Shown here piece after piece: positions 37,516 to 46,745 of a DNA stretch of 64,000 bases. The notes under the pieces were generated by a model. It searched no databases. It had not been told where the DNA came from and saw nothing but the letters and a program-made list of their open reading frames with translations. The stretch covers positions 1 through 64,000 of the forward strand of contig NZ_WIXJ01000003.1 in the NCBI RefSeq assembly GCF_009617575.1, in the 5' to 3' direction. A program made the position numbers and the translations under genes. The stretch's first letter is position 1, and every line of letters starts with the position of its first letter. This DNA comes from Rhodocyclus gracilis. GTDB lineage: Bacteria > Pseudomonadota > Gammaproteobacteria > Burkholderiales > Rhodocyclaceae.

Positions 37516-37668
37516 ATGTCTAACGACCTTATTGCCTTGATCGTGATCGGCGCCATCGGCATCGCTGGCGGTTTGCTCCTGCTGCATTTTTCCCGGCAAG
37601 ATCAGAAGCACCGTGCGTTGGGAGTGCGGCCGAAGCGCCGACGCCCCTTGCTTCCCCGGAGGAAGTGA
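37516..37668 (+). CDS. small membrane protein, 50 aa
   Basis: Starts MSNDLIALIVIGAIGIAGGL, a single membrane segment, followed by a strongly basic tail (RALGVRPKRRRPLLPRRK). The open frame extends upstream to 37390 without homologous features. No clear ribosome-binding site is seen, so expression is uncertain. It lies convergent to the integrase gene. Confidence 0.4.
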   Translation: MSNDLIALIVIGAIGIAGGLLLLHFSRQDQKHRALGVRPKRRRPLLPRRK

Positions 37669-37697
37669 GCGCTACGCCAGAGCCGCCGCACTGGCCG

Positions 37698-38864
37698 TTA
37701 AGGTGCGCAGCCTTGTTCCTCTGTGGCGGGCGCTACGGCCTCGCCAGCAGCCTTGGTGAGGGTTTCTGCCGCCGCTGCCTTGGCTGCCTTCGCTTCGCTG
37801 ATCCGATCCAGTTCATCGATCAAGTCCTCGCTGCGAAGGTGTGCGTAGCGCTTGAGCATTTGCATCGACTTGTGCCCGGAGATCGCCGCTGTTTTCTGAT
37901 CACTCAGTCCCCCCTCGACCAAACGGCTCACAGATTCGTGGCGAAGGTCGTGGAAGCGAAAATCCTCGATCTGGGCCGCAGCGCGAGCTTCCCGCCACAT
38001 TTTCTGAAAGACGTACGGTCGGCGTTTCCCATCTTTTCCCGGTTCGCCGAAAAATATCAAATCGCAGTCCTTTGGCCGAATCGGATTCGCGATCGCCTGG
38101 CGGAACAGTTCAGTGGCTTCCGCCGAAAGAGGGACGGTGCGCGCGCTGCCGTTCTTTGTCTCGTCGAGTCGCACCACGCGGCGCTCCAAGTCGACCTGGC
38201 CTAGCCGTAGCGTCGCGATCTCTCCAGATCGCATTGCGGAGTGCAGTGCGATCCCGGCGATCCAACCTAGCATTGGATTGCTATGCGCTGCCATGGCGGC
38301 GAGCAGGCGCTCTTCCTCATCCGCAGCCAGTCGGCGCGTTCTACCCGGTGCTGGCGGCGGCTTCCGGATGGCTTGGACCGGGTTGTGCGTAAGCCCCATT
38401 CCCCATTCTTTGATGGCGATCGTGTACAGGTGGCCGAGCAGTGCAAGATCGAGGCGCACGGTACTGGGCGAACGAGGGCGGGGGGCTGGCTTTCCCTTTG
38501 CGTCTTTCCGGTCGAGGCCAGCGAGTCTGTCATCCCGGTATTTCGCAACAATCTCACGCGTCAGCGCGGCCATCGAGTACTTGCCAAGGCTGGCAATGAG
38601 AGATTTCGCGCGGCGGGCGTCCGCAGCGGCCGTGGAAGGCTTCTTCGGCACCTCGTCCAAGTATCGCTTCAGCGCGTCGGCCACAGTCATGCGTTCCGCG
38701 CCCGAGCGCTGGATGAAAACGCCGCGGACCATCTCATCCTCGGTGCGGCGAGACCAATCTTCGGCGTCGCGCTTTGTCCGAAATGACTTCGAGTGGGTTG
38801 GCCAGCCGGTCTTTCGGATGACAGCTTTCCACGTTCCGGAGGGGGTCTTGCTGATCGTTGCCAT
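37698..38864 (-). CDS. site-specific tyrosine integrase
   Basis: 388 residues from ATG 38864 (MATISKTPSGTWKAVIRKTG); the upstream in-frame ATG at 38912 is less likely. The N-terminal arm-binding part is followed by a core-binding domain (ADALKRYLDEVPKKPS). The catalytic domain has Arg in ALHSAMRSGEIATLRL, HxxR in FHDLRHESVSRLVEGG, His in SGHKSMQML and Tyr in KRYAHLRSEDLIDEL. It lies about 120 bp from the 3' end of tRNA-Lys(CTT) and points away from it, the usual arrangement for elements that integrate into a tRNA 3' end. It marks the right end of the mobile region. Confidence 0.92.
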   Translation of the reverse strand: MATISKTPSGTWKAVIRKTGWPTHSKSFRTKRDAEDWSRRTEDEMVRGVFIQRSGAERMTVADALKRYLDEVPKKPSTAAADARRAKSLIASLGKYSMAALTREIVAKYRDDRLAGLDRKDAKGKPAPRPRSPSTVRLDLALLGHLYTIAIKEWGMGLTHNPVQAIRKPPPAPGRTRRLAADEEERLLAAMAAHSNPMLGWIAGIALHSAMRSGEIATLRLGQVDLERRVVRLDETKNGSARTVPLSAEATELFRQAIANPIRPKDCDLIFFGEPGKDGKRRPYVFQKMWREARAAAQIEDFRFHDLRHESVSRLVEGGLSDQKTAAISGHKSMQMLKRYAHLRSEDLIDELDRISEAKAAKAAAAETLTKAAGEAVAPATEEQGCAP

Positions 38865-38982
38865 AGCTCTTCGGGGCAGGGCTTGCGAAGGCAAACTGTA
38901 CCGAAATTGCACTTTTCAGGCAACGAAAGCAATTAGGCCAGCTCGATGGCTGGCCTAATTGCTTGTTTCTTTAGCTGAAACT

Positions 38983-39058
38983 TGGTGGGGCGTGAGTGAT
39001 TCGAACACTCGACCTACGGATTAAGAGTCCGCTGCTCTACCAGCTGAGCTAACGCCCC
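38983..39058 (-). tRNA. tRNA-Lys (CTT)
   Basis: Minus strand starts GGGGCGTTAGCTCAGCTGGT. The anticodon loop is CTCTTAA (anticodon CTT), the T-loop is TTCGAAT, the acceptor GGGGCGT pairs with ACGCCCC, and CCA is encoded. The 3' end faces the integrase gene, so it is the probable attachment site. Confidence 0.95.
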
Positions 39059-39081
39059 GGAAACCGGGTTTGCTGATCGGG

Positions 39082-39157
39082 TGGTGGGTCGGGCGAGATT
39101 CGAACTCGCGACCAACGGATTAAAAGTCCGCTGCTCTACCGACTGAGCTACCGACCC
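39082..39157 (-). tRNA. tRNA-Lys (TTT)
   Basis: Minus strand starts GGGTCGGTAGCTCAGTCGGT, anticodon loop CTTTTAA (anticodon TTT), T-loop TTCGAAT, encoded CCA. It lies 23 bp upstream of tRNA-Lys(CTT), so the two are probably one transcript. Confidence 0.95.
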
Positions 39158-39460
39158 GAAAATCAGGAAGCGCGGATTATAGAGAGGCGTATTGCTGCCT
39201 GTCAACGCAAGCGGCGCCAAAGATGTGCTTTTTTGTCGCGTGCACGCTGGGCGTGCTGCTTGCCCGGCGGGCGGGCCTGGGGCGCGAGGGATGGCGTCGC
39301 GGCATGCCGGCGGCGTGTCGTCGTTGACCCGTGCCGGCGCAGCCCGGATACTCCCCGCCTTGCTTGCCGTGTCGTTCGCGCGGCAGATTCCTCCCCCCGA
39401 ATTCACAGCCATTGTCAGACGTCGCGCGGCGGCGTCGCGTGGCGCGCGTAAAGGTTTGTC
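39158..39460. other. intergenic stretch
   Basis: About 300 bp between the tRNA pair and the CoA-ligase gene. No gene is supported; it should contain the tRNA promoter (minus) and the promoter of the ligase gene (plus). Confidence 0.5.
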
Positions 39461-40762
39461 ATGTTTTACGATGCCGTTGAAGTTGCTTCCCGTGATGAAT
39501 TGGCCGCGCTGCAGACCGAGGGTTTGCGGCGGACGGTGGCGACGTGTCTGGCATCGCCGTTTTATCGTCGGCGACTCGGCGCGCTTGGCGTGGGGCCGGA
39601 GGATTTCAATTCGCCGCTGGATATTCGCAAGCTGCCGTTTACGACCAAGGACGATCTGCGTGCTGGGTATCCCGATGGTTTTCTCTGTCAGCCGCGCGAG
39701 GACTTCATCCGCCTGCATGTCTCCTCGGGCACGACGGGGGCGCCGACGGCGGTGTTCTATACGGCGAATGACGTTGCCGCCTGGGCGAATCTGGTGGCTC
39801 GCTGCATGCACGCCGTTGGCCTGCGGCGCGGCGACGTGTTTCAGAACATGAGTGGTTACGGGTTGTTCACGGGCGGTCTGGGGATTCACTACGGCGCCGA
39901 ACGGCTGGGCTGTCTGACAGTGCCGGCCGGTGCCGGCAACTCGAAGCGGCAGCTCAAGTTGCTGCGCGACTTCAAGGTCGACGGGGTGCACATCATCCCG
40001 TCCTACGCGTTGCACTTCGGGCAGTTCCTGCGGCAGGAGGGTGTCGATCCGGCCGATCTAGGCTGGCGCTTTGCGCTCATCGGCGCCGAGCCGCACACCG
40101 AACGTACGCGCCGCCGCATCGAAGAGGTGCTCGGCTTGAAGGCTTTCAACTCGTATGGGCTGACGGAAATGAACGGCCCGGGCGTTGCCTTCGAGTGCGC
40201 GGCGCAGGCCGGCATGCACGTCTGGGAGGACGCTTATCTCGCCGAGATCGTCGATCCGCAGACGGGGGCACCGCTGCCCGACGGCGAGACCGGCGAACTC
40301 GTCATGACGACGCTCGGCCGCGACGGCATGCCGCTCCTGCGCTACCGCACGCGCGATCTCACCCGCTTCATCCCCGGCGAATGCGCCTGCGGCCGCACGC
40401 ACCGGCGGCTGGATCGCATTACCGGCCGTACCGACGACATGATCATCATCAAGGGCTGCAACATCTTCCCGATGCAGATCGAGCAGGTGCTGATGGCGAT
40501 GCCGGAAGTCGCCAACAATTACCTGATCGAGCTGTATCAGGAAAACGACATGGACCAGATTCGCGTCAAGGTGGAAGTGCGCGACGAGGTCTTTGCCGCC
40601 GCCGCGCCGACCCTGGCGGGGCTGCACAAGCGCATGGTTGCGCGCTTGCGCGACGAGGTGCTGGTGACGCCGGCGGTCGAACTGGTGCGGGCGGGGAGTA
40701 TCCCGGCGGCGGAGGGCAAGGCGGTGCGCGTCGAAGACCACCGCCTGCTCGAACCCGCCTGA
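39461..40762 (+). CDS. paaK: phenylacetate-CoA ligase family protein
   Basis: 433 residues, the family length. Activates an aryl acid (phenylacetate in characterised members) with ATP and CoA through an acyl-adenylate. The P-loop SSGTTGAPTAVFYT is at about residue 90. The A5-type motif is SYGLTEMNGPGVAFEC, and the hinge region is YRTRDLTRF followed by GRTDDMIIIKGCNIFPMQIE. No other paa genes are adjacent, so the true substrate (phenylacetate, indoleacetate or another arylacetate) is uncertain. It is transcribed away from the tRNA pair. Confidence 0.8.
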   Translation: MFYDAVEVASRDELAALQTEGLRRTVATCLASPFYRRRLGALGVGPEDFNSPLDIRKLPFTTKDDLRAGYPDGFLCQPREDFIRLHVSSGTTGAPTAVFYTANDVAAWANLVARCMHAVGLRRGDVFQNMSGYGLFTGGLGIHYGAERLGCLTVPAGAGNSKRQLKLLRDFKVDGVHIIPSYALHFGQFLRQEGVDPADLGWRFALIGAEPHTERTRRRIEEVLGLKAFNSYGLTEMNGPGVAFECAAQAGMHVWEDAYLAEIVDPQTGAPLPDGETGELVMTTLGRDGMPLLRYRTRDLTRFIPGECACGRTHRRLDRITGRTDDMIIIKGCNIFPMQIEQVLMAMPEVANNYLIELYQENDMDQIRVKVEVRDEVFAAAAPTLAGLHKRMVARLRDEVLVTPAVELVRAGSIPAAEGKAVRVEDHRLLEPA

Positions 40763-40780
40763 GCGGCGGGCGGCAAAGTA

Positions 40781-41470
40781 TCAGCGCCCTTGCAGTGGGC
40801 CGGGGTCGGCGCGGCCAGCCGCCGCGAAGCCTTCATGGCGTAGCCGGCAGGAGTCACAGACGCCGCAGGCGCGCCCTTCGTCGTCGGCCTGATAGCACGA
40901 TACCGTGACGCTGTAATCGACGCCTAGCGCCGTGCCACGCCGGATGATGTCGGCTTTCGAGAGCGACATCAGCGGCGCGTGGATGGACAGGTGTTCGCCC
41001 TCGACGCCGGCTTTGGTCGCGAGGTTGGCCATGGCTTCGAAGGCGGCAATGTATTCCGGCCGGCAATCCGGGTAGCCGGAGTAATCGACAGCGTTCACGC
41101 CGACGAAAATATCGCGGCAGCCGAGCGTTTCCGCCCAGGCCAGCGCCAGCGACAGCATGATCGTGTTGCGTGCCGGAACGTAGGTGACGGGAATTCCCGG
41201 CTGCAGGCCGTCGACCGGCACGTCGATGTTCCGGTCCGTGAGCGCCGAGCCGCCGAATTGGGCGAGATCGAGGCGGACGATACGGTGTTCGGCGGCGCCC
41301 TGCGCCTGTGCGACGCGGCGCGAGGCCGTCAGTTCGGCGCGATGGCGCTGGCCGTAATCGAACGAGAGGCAGTACGGGCGAAAGCCCTCGTGGCGTGCAA
41401 TGGCGAGCGTAGTCGCCGAGTCGAGTCCGCCGGACAACAGGATCACGGCGGGGCGGAGGGAATCAGGCAT
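40781..41470 (-). CDS. queC: 7-cyano-7-deazaguanine synthase QueC
   Basis: Converts 7-carboxy-7-deazaguanine to preQ0 with ATP and ammonia in queuosine synthesis. 229 residues. The ATP-pyrophosphatase loop is [16 protein letters not shown], and [20 protein letters not shown] is family-typical. The zinc site is at the C-terminus: [20 protein letters not shown]. Same strand as queE, with a PilZ gene between. Confidence 0.95.
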   Translation of the reverse strand: MPDSLRPAVILLSGGLDSATTLAIARHEGFRPYCLSFDYGQRHRAELTASRRVAQAQGAAEHRIVRLDLAQFGGSALTDRNIDVPVDGLQPGIPVTYVPARNTIMLSLALAWAETLGCRDIFVGVNAVDYSGYPDCRPEYIAAFEAMANLATKAGVEGEHLSIHAPLMSLSKADIIRRGTALGVDYSVTVSCYQADDEGRACGVCDSCRLRHEGFAAAGRADPGPLQGR

Positions 41471-41517
41471 GGATATTCATCGCTGAGGTGGCGGTCCTGA
41501 CGTACCGCCGATGAGGC

Positions 41518-41907
41518 TCAATCGCGCGTCAGGGCGCTCAATTCGCGTTCGAGCAGGGTGGCGTCGCCGAGGTTGAGTTCGACGACGCGGCGCAGGTGCG
41601 TCACGCTGTCGAGGTCAATCGAGCGGCAGACGATACCGGCTTCGTCGCCTTCGACGTGGCGGACTTCGCCGTCAATACAGATGGCGTCGCCCAGCTCGTC
41701 GAGGCGTACCAGAAGTACGCAGGCGCTGCCGGGGGTGACGGGCGCTGCCGGTGGCAGCGCGACGAGTGCGCCCTTCAGCGACAGGTCGAGCACGCGTACG
41801 GCGAATTCCTGGCCGGCGGCGCTCAACTGCGCGGGCGTGTGAAAGGCGATGCGGGTGTGGTGGCGGCGATCCTGGGTCACGGCGGTCTCCTCGACAGGGC
41901 GATTCAC
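41518..41907 (-). CDS. PilZ-domain protein
   Basis: 129 residues. The start of the domain, RRHHTRIAFHTPAQLS, resembles the RxxxR motif that binds cyclic di-GMP (here RRHHTR). The following VRVLDLSLKGALVALP matches the D-x-S-x-x-G motif. Single-domain PilZ proteins act as c-di-GMP-responsive adaptors. ATG overlaps the queE stop by four bases (41904-41907), so it is co-translated with a queuosine gene although its role is probably unrelated. Confidence 0.85.
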   Translation of the reverse strand: MNRPVEETAVTQDRRHHTRIAFHTPAQLSAAGQEFAVRVLDLSLKGALVALPPAAPVTPGSACVLLVRLDELGDAICIDGEVRHVEGDEAGIVCRSIDLDSVTHLRRVVELNLGDATLLERELSALTRD

Positions 41908-42557
41908 TTCCCGCGCATGTTATCCCAAAGCTGCTTGTGCAGTTGTAGCTGAAAACGCACTGGCATACGGTCGGCGATGATCCAGTCGGCCAGGGTGGCA
42001 GGCTCAATGCGGCCGGCCACCGGCGAAAAGAGCAGCGCGCAGCGTTCGTCGAGGCGGTGTTCGCGGATCGTGGCACAAGCCCAATCGTAGTCGGCGCGGT
42101 CGGCGAGGACGAACTTTACTTCGTCGTGCGCGGTGAGTTGCGCAATGTTCGGCCAGTAATTGCGGTCGACTTCGCCCGATCCCGGCGCTTTCAGATCGAC
42201 GATCCGCGAGACGCGGGGATCAACGTGGGCGATGTCGAGGGCGCCGGAGGTTTCCAGCGAAACATCGCCACCGGCGTCGCAGAGTGCCGTCAGGAGCGGC
42301 AGGCAAGCGGCCTGTGCCAGCGGTTCTCCGCCGGTCACACAGATGCGGCTGACGCCGAATTCATGCACACGCGCCAGAATTTCGGTCTGCGTGAGCGATT
42401 GGCCGCCCTTGAAGGCGTACTCGGTGTCGCACCAGACGCAACGCAAGGGACAGCCGGTGAGGCGCACGAACACGGTCAGCAGACCGGCACGCGAGGTCTC
42501 GCCTTGCAGCGACAGGAATATCTCGTTGACGCGCAGCGTCGTTGACGGCACTGACAC
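41904..42557 (-). CDS. queE: 7-carboxy-7-deazaguanine synthase QueE
   Basis: Radical SAM enzyme that contracts 6-carboxytetrahydropterin to 7-carboxy-7-deazaguanine. 217 residues. The family start NEIFLSLQGETSRAGLLTVF is followed by the cluster-binding CPLRCVWCDT (CxxxCxxC). The SAM-binding GGEP is in ICVTGGEPLAQ. The C-terminus MPVRFQLQLHKQLWDNMRGK is typical. It begins four bases after cpoB. Confidence 0.95.
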   Translation of the reverse strand: MSVPSTTLRVNEIFLSLQGETSRAGLLTVFVRLTGCPLRCVWCDTEYAFKGGQSLTQTEILARVHEFGVSRICVTGGEPLAQAACLPLLTALCDAGGDVSLETSGALDIAHVDPRVSRIVDLKAPGSGEVDRNYWPNIAQLTAHDEVKFVLADRADYDWACATIREHRLDERCALLFSPVAGRIEPATLADWIIADRMPVRFQLQLHKQLWDNMRGK

Positions 42558-42561
42558 CCGC

Positions 42562-43395
42562 TTACTTCTTGCTCAAGCGCTGCTTGGCGGTAGCGGCGGC
42601 GGGGCTGTCGGGGTATTTGGCAAGGAGCGATTCGAGCGTCTTGCGCGACGCTTTGTTATCGCCGAGTTCCTGCTGGCAGGCGCTGATGTTGAGCAGCGCG
42701 TCGGACGCCTTGGCGTGCTGCGACCAGCGGGCGACCAGCGCGGTGTGCGCTTCGATGGCCTTCTTGCAGTCGCCTTGCGCGTAGAGTGCGTTGCCGAACC
42801 AGTACTGGGCATTCGGTGCCAGCGTGCTGTCCGGGTGCGCCTTGACGAAGCCGCTGAAGGCGGTGCCTGCGTCCTTGAACTTCTTGCCTTTGAAGAGGTT
42901 GAGCGCGGCCTCGTATTCGCGCCCTTCGGCCGCCGGGTCGGCGGCCGGACGCGCGGGCGTCGCCGATTTGGCATCGCTGGCGGCATCGGCGGGCTTGCCG
43001 TCAGCCGCGTGGGCGTCGCTGCCGGGCGCGGGTTCCAGCTTGCGCAACCGGGTGTCGAGGTCGATGTAAAAATCCTGCTGACGCTTCTTTTCGGCGTCCA
43101 GTTCGTAGGTGAGTGTTTCCACCTGACCTTGCAGCCGCGCGGTTTCTTCGCGCAGGGCCTGCAACTGGTTGGCCAGCTCGAATTGCGCTTTGGTCGTGGT
43201 GTCGTGACGCTCGGCGGACTTGGCCGTCAGATCGGAGATCTGGCGGCGTGCCTCGTCGTCATCGAAGAGTCCAGCGTGGGCGGCGGGAGCCGCCCCCAGC
43301 GAGAGCAACAGGCACAACGCCGCCGGCGAGAACGAAGTCAAATCAGTCAGTAGCGTTGGCCGGGTTGGCTTGGTCATCGGACGGCGGCGCATCAT
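42562..43395 (-). CDS. cpoB: Tol-Pal associated cell-division coordinator CpoB (YbgF)
   Basis: 277 residues with a signal peptide ending PAAHAGLFDD. A coiled-coil trimerisation region follows (AQFELANQLQALREETARLQ), then an Ala/Pro-rich linker. The C-terminal TPR domain starts EYEAALNLFKGKKFKDAGTA and contains YWFGNALYAQGDCKKAIEAH. CpoB links septal peptidoglycan synthesis with outer-membrane constriction by Tol. A second in-frame ATG (43377) is possible. It stands right after pal, the family's standard position. Confidence 0.93.
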   Translation of the reverse strand: MMRRRPMTKPTRPTLLTDLTSFSPAALCLLLSLGAAPAAHAGLFDDDEARRQISDLTAKSAERHDTTTKAQFELANQLQALREETARLQGQVETLTYELDAEKKRQQDFYIDLDTRLRKLEPAPGSDAHAADGKPADAASDAKSATPARPAADPAAEGREYEAALNLFKGKKFKDAGTAFSGFVKAHPDSTLAPNAQYWFGNALYAQGDCKKAIEAHTALVARWSQHAKASDALLNISACQQELGDNKASRKTLESLLAKYPDSPAAATAKQRLSKK

Positions 43396-43397
43396 GC

Positions 43398-43949
43398 TTA
43401 GAACTCGCCGCTGTAGAGGATGTCGGCGCGACGGTTTTCCGCCCAGGCGGCTTCGTCGTGACCTTCGTTACGCGGCTTTTCTTCGCCGAGGCTGACCGAT
43501 TCCACTTGGTCTTCGCGGGCGCCCAGCAGAACCAGCATCTTCTTCAGGGCATCCGCACGCTTTTGGCCGAGCGCGAGGTTGTACTCACGGCTGCCGCGAT
43601 CATCGGTGTTGCCCTGGATCAGGATCTTGAACTGACGGTTGTCGGCGAGGAACTTGGCGTGAGCAGCGACCAGCTCCTTGTACTCCGGCTTGACTTCATA
43701 CTTGTCGTAGTCGAAGAAAACGCTGCGCTTGGAGAGGATGCTCTTCGGGTCGGTGAGTACGGCCGGCAGGCCACGACCTTGGACGTCGCCGGCGATCACC
43801 GGCGTAACGGCGTTGCGCGATTCAACCGGCGCGCCATTTTGCTCGGGGCCGGTCGGGGAGGAGCTGCAACCGGCAACGAAGGCGGCCAGAACGATGGCCG
43901 ACAGGGTGAGCGGAGCAGCAAAGGGGGTGCGGACTTGCAGGCGATTCAT
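43398..43949 (-). CDS. pal: peptidoglycan-associated lipoprotein Pal
   Basis: 183 residues. Lipobox VLAAFVAGCSSS, Cys about residue 29. The OmpA-like peptidoglycan-binding domain includes SVFFDYDKYEVKPEYKELVA, LIQGNTDDRGSREYNLALGQ and KRADALKKML. It anchors the outer membrane to peptidoglycan and binds TolB. It starts 30 bp after tolB stops. Confidence 0.97.
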   Translation of the reverse strand: MNRLQVRTPFAAPLTLSAIVLAAFVAGCSSSPTGPEQNGAPVESRNAVTPVIAGDVQGRGLPAVLTDPKSILSKRSVFFDYDKYEVKPEYKELVAAHAKFLADNRQFKILIQGNTDDRGSREYNLALGQKRADALKKMLVLLGAREDQVESVSLGEEKPRNEGHDEAAWAENRRADILYSGEF

Positions 43950-43979
43950 GTTTTTTCTCCAATGGCCCGTGCGCGGCCG

Positions 43980-45290
43980 TTATCTCTGGAACGGACCCCA
44001 CGCTGGCTCGCGCACATCGCCAGCAGGAATGGAAAGCTTTTGCCGGATGCGACCGTCGATCGACACCGCCGAAAGCACACCGCGCCCTCCCTGTTCGGTG
44101 GCCACGAGGATCATGCGGCCATTCGGGGCGAAGCTGGGTGATTCATCTTTACGCGACTCGGTGAGGATCTGCACCTGACGGCTGGAAAGATCCATGACCG
44201 CGAGCCGGAAACTGCCGTCGCGCCGGGTAATGAAGGCCAGCGAGCGGCCATCGGGCGAGACGCGCGGCGTGACGTTGTAGCTGCCTTCGAAGCTGATGCG
44301 CTGCGCTTCGCCACCGCCGACGCCAATGCGGTAGATCTGCGCGCTGCCGCCGCGATCCGAGGTGAAATAGATCGACTGACCATCCGGCGCGAAGCTCGGC
44401 TCGGTGTCGATGCCGGGCGAGGTCGCCAGACGTTGCACCCCGGAGCCGTCGGCGTTGAGCAGGAATATCTGCGAGCCGCCTTCCTTGCTCAGCACCACCG
44501 CCAGACGGCGACCGTCGGGCGACCAGGCCGGCGCGGAATTCGAGCCGCGGAAGTTGGCGACGGCGGTACGCCGTCCGCTGGCCAGTGAATGGACGAAGAT
44601 CACCGGCTTCTTGTTTTCGAAGGAGACGTACGCCAGACGCGTGCCGTCCGGCGACCAGGCCGGCGAGATGATCGGTTCGCGCGAAACGAGGGCGGCTTGC
44701 GCGTTCTGTCCGTCGGCGTCGGCGATGTGGAGTTCGTAACGGCCGCTGCCTTTGACGACGTAGGCGATGCGCGTCGAGAAGACACCCGGCTCGCCGGTCA
44801 GTTTTTCGTAGATGACGTCGGCGATGCGGTGGCCAGCGGTGCGAAGCATTGGCGTCGAGGTGACGAAGGCGGCGCCGCCGAGGGCGGCCTGGCGATTGAC
44901 GTCATTGAGGCGGAAGCGCGCTTCCATGCGGCCGTCGCCGCCGCCGGAAATGCTGCCGGCAGCAATCGCGTCGGCGCCCTTGACGCGCAGGTCGCCCCAG
45001 GCGGGCGTGCTGTTTTCGTTGAGCGGCGCGCTGCCCGGATCGATCAGGCGGAACATGCCGCTGCGTTCGAGGTCACCGCGAATGACGGAAGTCAGCGCCC
45101 GCGCGACACCGGTGTCGCCGCCGAAGTCGGCGATGGCGAGCGGAATCCGATTGGCACCGGCACCGCTGATCTCGATGGTCAGTTCGGCGTGGGCAGGGGC
45201 GGCGGAAAGAGCCAGCAATGCAGAACTGGCGGCGACAAGGCTCAGGCGTCGCGCGTTCGGTAAAAACCGGTCGGACAGCAGGCGGAGCAT
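43980..45290 (-). CDS. tolB: Tol-Pal system beta-propeller protein TolB
   Basis: 436 residues from ATG 45290, which places the signal peptide ([20 protein letters not shown]) at the N-terminus; an ATG 31 codons upstream is in frame but unlikely. The N-terminal domain is followed by a six-bladed propeller with [20 protein letters not shown]-type repeats (SPDG motifs recur five times). It is periplasmic and mediates TolA-Pal contacts. Unlike in most relatives, tolA is not upstream: a divergent amidohydrolase gene begins 193 bp away. Confidence 0.96.
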   Translation of the reverse strand: MLRLLSDRFLPNARRLSLVAASSALLALSAAPAHAELTIEISGAGANRIPLAIADFGGDTGVARALTSVIRGDLERSGMFRLIDPGSAPLNENSTPAWGDLRVKGADAIAAGSISGGGDGRMEARFRLNDVNRQAALGGAAFVTSTPMLRTAGHRIADVIYEKLTGEPGVFSTRIAYVVKGSGRYELHIADADGQNAQAALVSREPIISPAWSPDGTRLAYVSFENKKPVIFVHSLASGRRTAVANFRGSNSAPAWSPDGRRLAVVLSKEGGSQIFLLNADGSGVQRLATSPGIDTEPSFAPDGQSIYFTSDRGGSAQIYRIGVGGGEAQRISFEGSYNVTPRVSPDGRSLAFITRRDGSFRLAVMDLSSRQVQILTESRKDESPSFAPNGRMILVATEQGGRGVLSAVSIDGRIRQKLSIPAGDVREPAWGPFQR

Positions 45291-45372
45291 CGGGCGGAAA
45301 GTGGTCACCAAGGCGGTGGTAGCGCGGCGGCGCCGGGGCGCTGCGACAGGCGCAGGAGATTGACAAGGCGTA

Positions 45373-45378
45373 ATTATA
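45373..45378 (-). promoter_or_regulatory. candidate -10 box for tolB-pal-cpoB
   Basis: TATAAT on the minus strand, 83 bp before the tolB start codon in an otherwise GC-rich divergent intergenic region. No well-spaced -35 box was found. Confidence 0.4.
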
Positions 45379-45483
45379 GCCACGCAACGGCGCCAGGGGT
45401 TTGTAACGAAGCGTAATTTCCCCCGGCGCGCGGCCTGCCGCGAACGGCGCTAAAATTACTACCCGCTTCACCCGGAGTCATCC

Positions 45484-46659
45484 ATGAGCGTCCTTCACCT
45501 GCCATTCCTCACCGAACTCGTTGCCATCCGCCACGACATCCATGCTCACCCGGAGCTCGCGTTCAAGGAGGCGCGGACGGCCGACATCGTCGCCCGCGAG
45601 CTGACGCGCTACGGGCTGGAAGTGCACAGCGGAATCGCCGGGACGGGGGTGGTCGGTGTCTTGCGCAAGGGTAGCGGCCGGCGTTCCATCGGCCTGCGGG
45701 CCGACATGGATGCCCTGCCGGTACTGGAAAAGAACGAGACACCCTACCGTTCGCGCATTCCCGGCCACATGCACGCCTGCGGGCACGACGGACATACGAC
45801 GATGCTCCTCGGCGCGGCGCGCTACCTTGCCGAAAACATCGAGCGCATCGACTTCGATGGCGTCGTCAACTTCATTTTCCAGCCTGCCGAGGAGTCCGAA
45901 GCGGGGGCGCTGGTCATGGTCGAGGATGGCCTCTTCGAGAAATTCCCGATGGATGCCGTCTTCGGCATGCACAACTGGCCGGGTGTGCCGGCCGGTGAGA
46001 TGGTCTTGTTACCGGGCCCGGTAATGGCCGGCACCTGCGCCTTCGAGATCAAGGTGCGCGGCCACGGTAGCCACGCCGCCATGCCGCATGAGGGGGTCGA
46101 CAGCATTCTTGCCGGCGCGCAGCTGGTGCAGTCCTTGCAGAGCATCGTCTCGCGCAACGTGCATCCGTGCTCGTCGGCGGTCGTCAGCATCACGCAGTTT
46201 CACGCTGGCGAGGCGTGGAATGTGCTGCCCGACGAGGCCATTCTGCGCGGCACCTTGCGTAGCTTCACCCCGCAGGTGCAGGCCGATGTCGAAGCGGCGG
46301 TCGAGCGCGTCGTCGCTGGCGTTGCCGCCACCTTCGGCGCGCAGATCAGCGTCACTTTCGATCTGCGCTACCCGCCGACGATCAACAGCGTGGCCGAGAC
46401 GGCGCTGTGCCATCGTGCCGCCGTGGCCGTGCTCGGCGAGACGGCGGTGCGTAACGACGAAATGCCGTCGATGGGCGCCGAGGATTTCGCCTACATGCTG
46501 CGCGAGAAGCCGGGCTGCTACGCCTGGCTCGGCAACGGCCCCGGTGTGGCCGGCTGCACGCTGCACAACCCGCATTACGACTTTAACGACGCCATCCTGC
46601 CGCTTGGCGTGAGTTACTGGATCAGCCTGGTCAAAACGGCGCTGGCCGTCGATCACTGA
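45484..46659 (+). CDS. M20-family amidohydrolase (hippurate hydrolase-like)
   Basis: 391 residues. Hydrolyses an N-acyl amino acid, with two metal ions. Metal ligands are seen in HMHACGHDGHTTMLLG, FQPAEESEAGAL and FGMHNWPG, and the last His near GCTLHNPHYDFND. RADMDALPV is the usual N-terminal motif. It starts MSVLHLPFLTELVAIRHDIH and includes the small dimerisation domain. The precise substrate cannot be told from sequence. Divergent from tolB. Confidence 0.9.
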   Translation: MSVLHLPFLTELVAIRHDIHAHPELAFKEARTADIVARELTRYGLEVHSGIAGTGVVGVLRKGSGRRSIGLRADMDALPVLEKNETPYRSRIPGHMHACGHDGHTTMLLGAARYLAENIERIDFDGVVNFIFQPAEESEAGALVMVEDGLFEKFPMDAVFGMHNWPGVPAGEMVLLPGPVMAGTCAFEIKVRGHGSHAAMPHEGVDSILAGAQLVQSLQSIVSRNVHPCSSAVVSITQFHAGEAWNVLPDEAILRGTLRSFTPQVQADVEAAVERVVAGVAATFGAQISVTFDLRYPPTINSVAETALCHRAAVAVLGETAVRNDEMPSMGAEDFAYMLREKPGCYAWLGNGPGVAGCTLHNPHYDFNDAILPLGVSYWISLVKTALAVDH

Positions 46660-46745
46660 GTGTTCGCCCTGTACTCCGGTGTGCGTGACGCGCGCCCGGC
46701 CCTGTTGTTTCACTCTCTATCAAGGCCGGCGCTGCCGGGTCATTT

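Noticed and set aside
38983-39030. A second copy of the tRNA-Lys 3' end as attL inside the window
   Set aside because: No matching direct repeat was found by eye; a computed search is needed before placing the left boundary.
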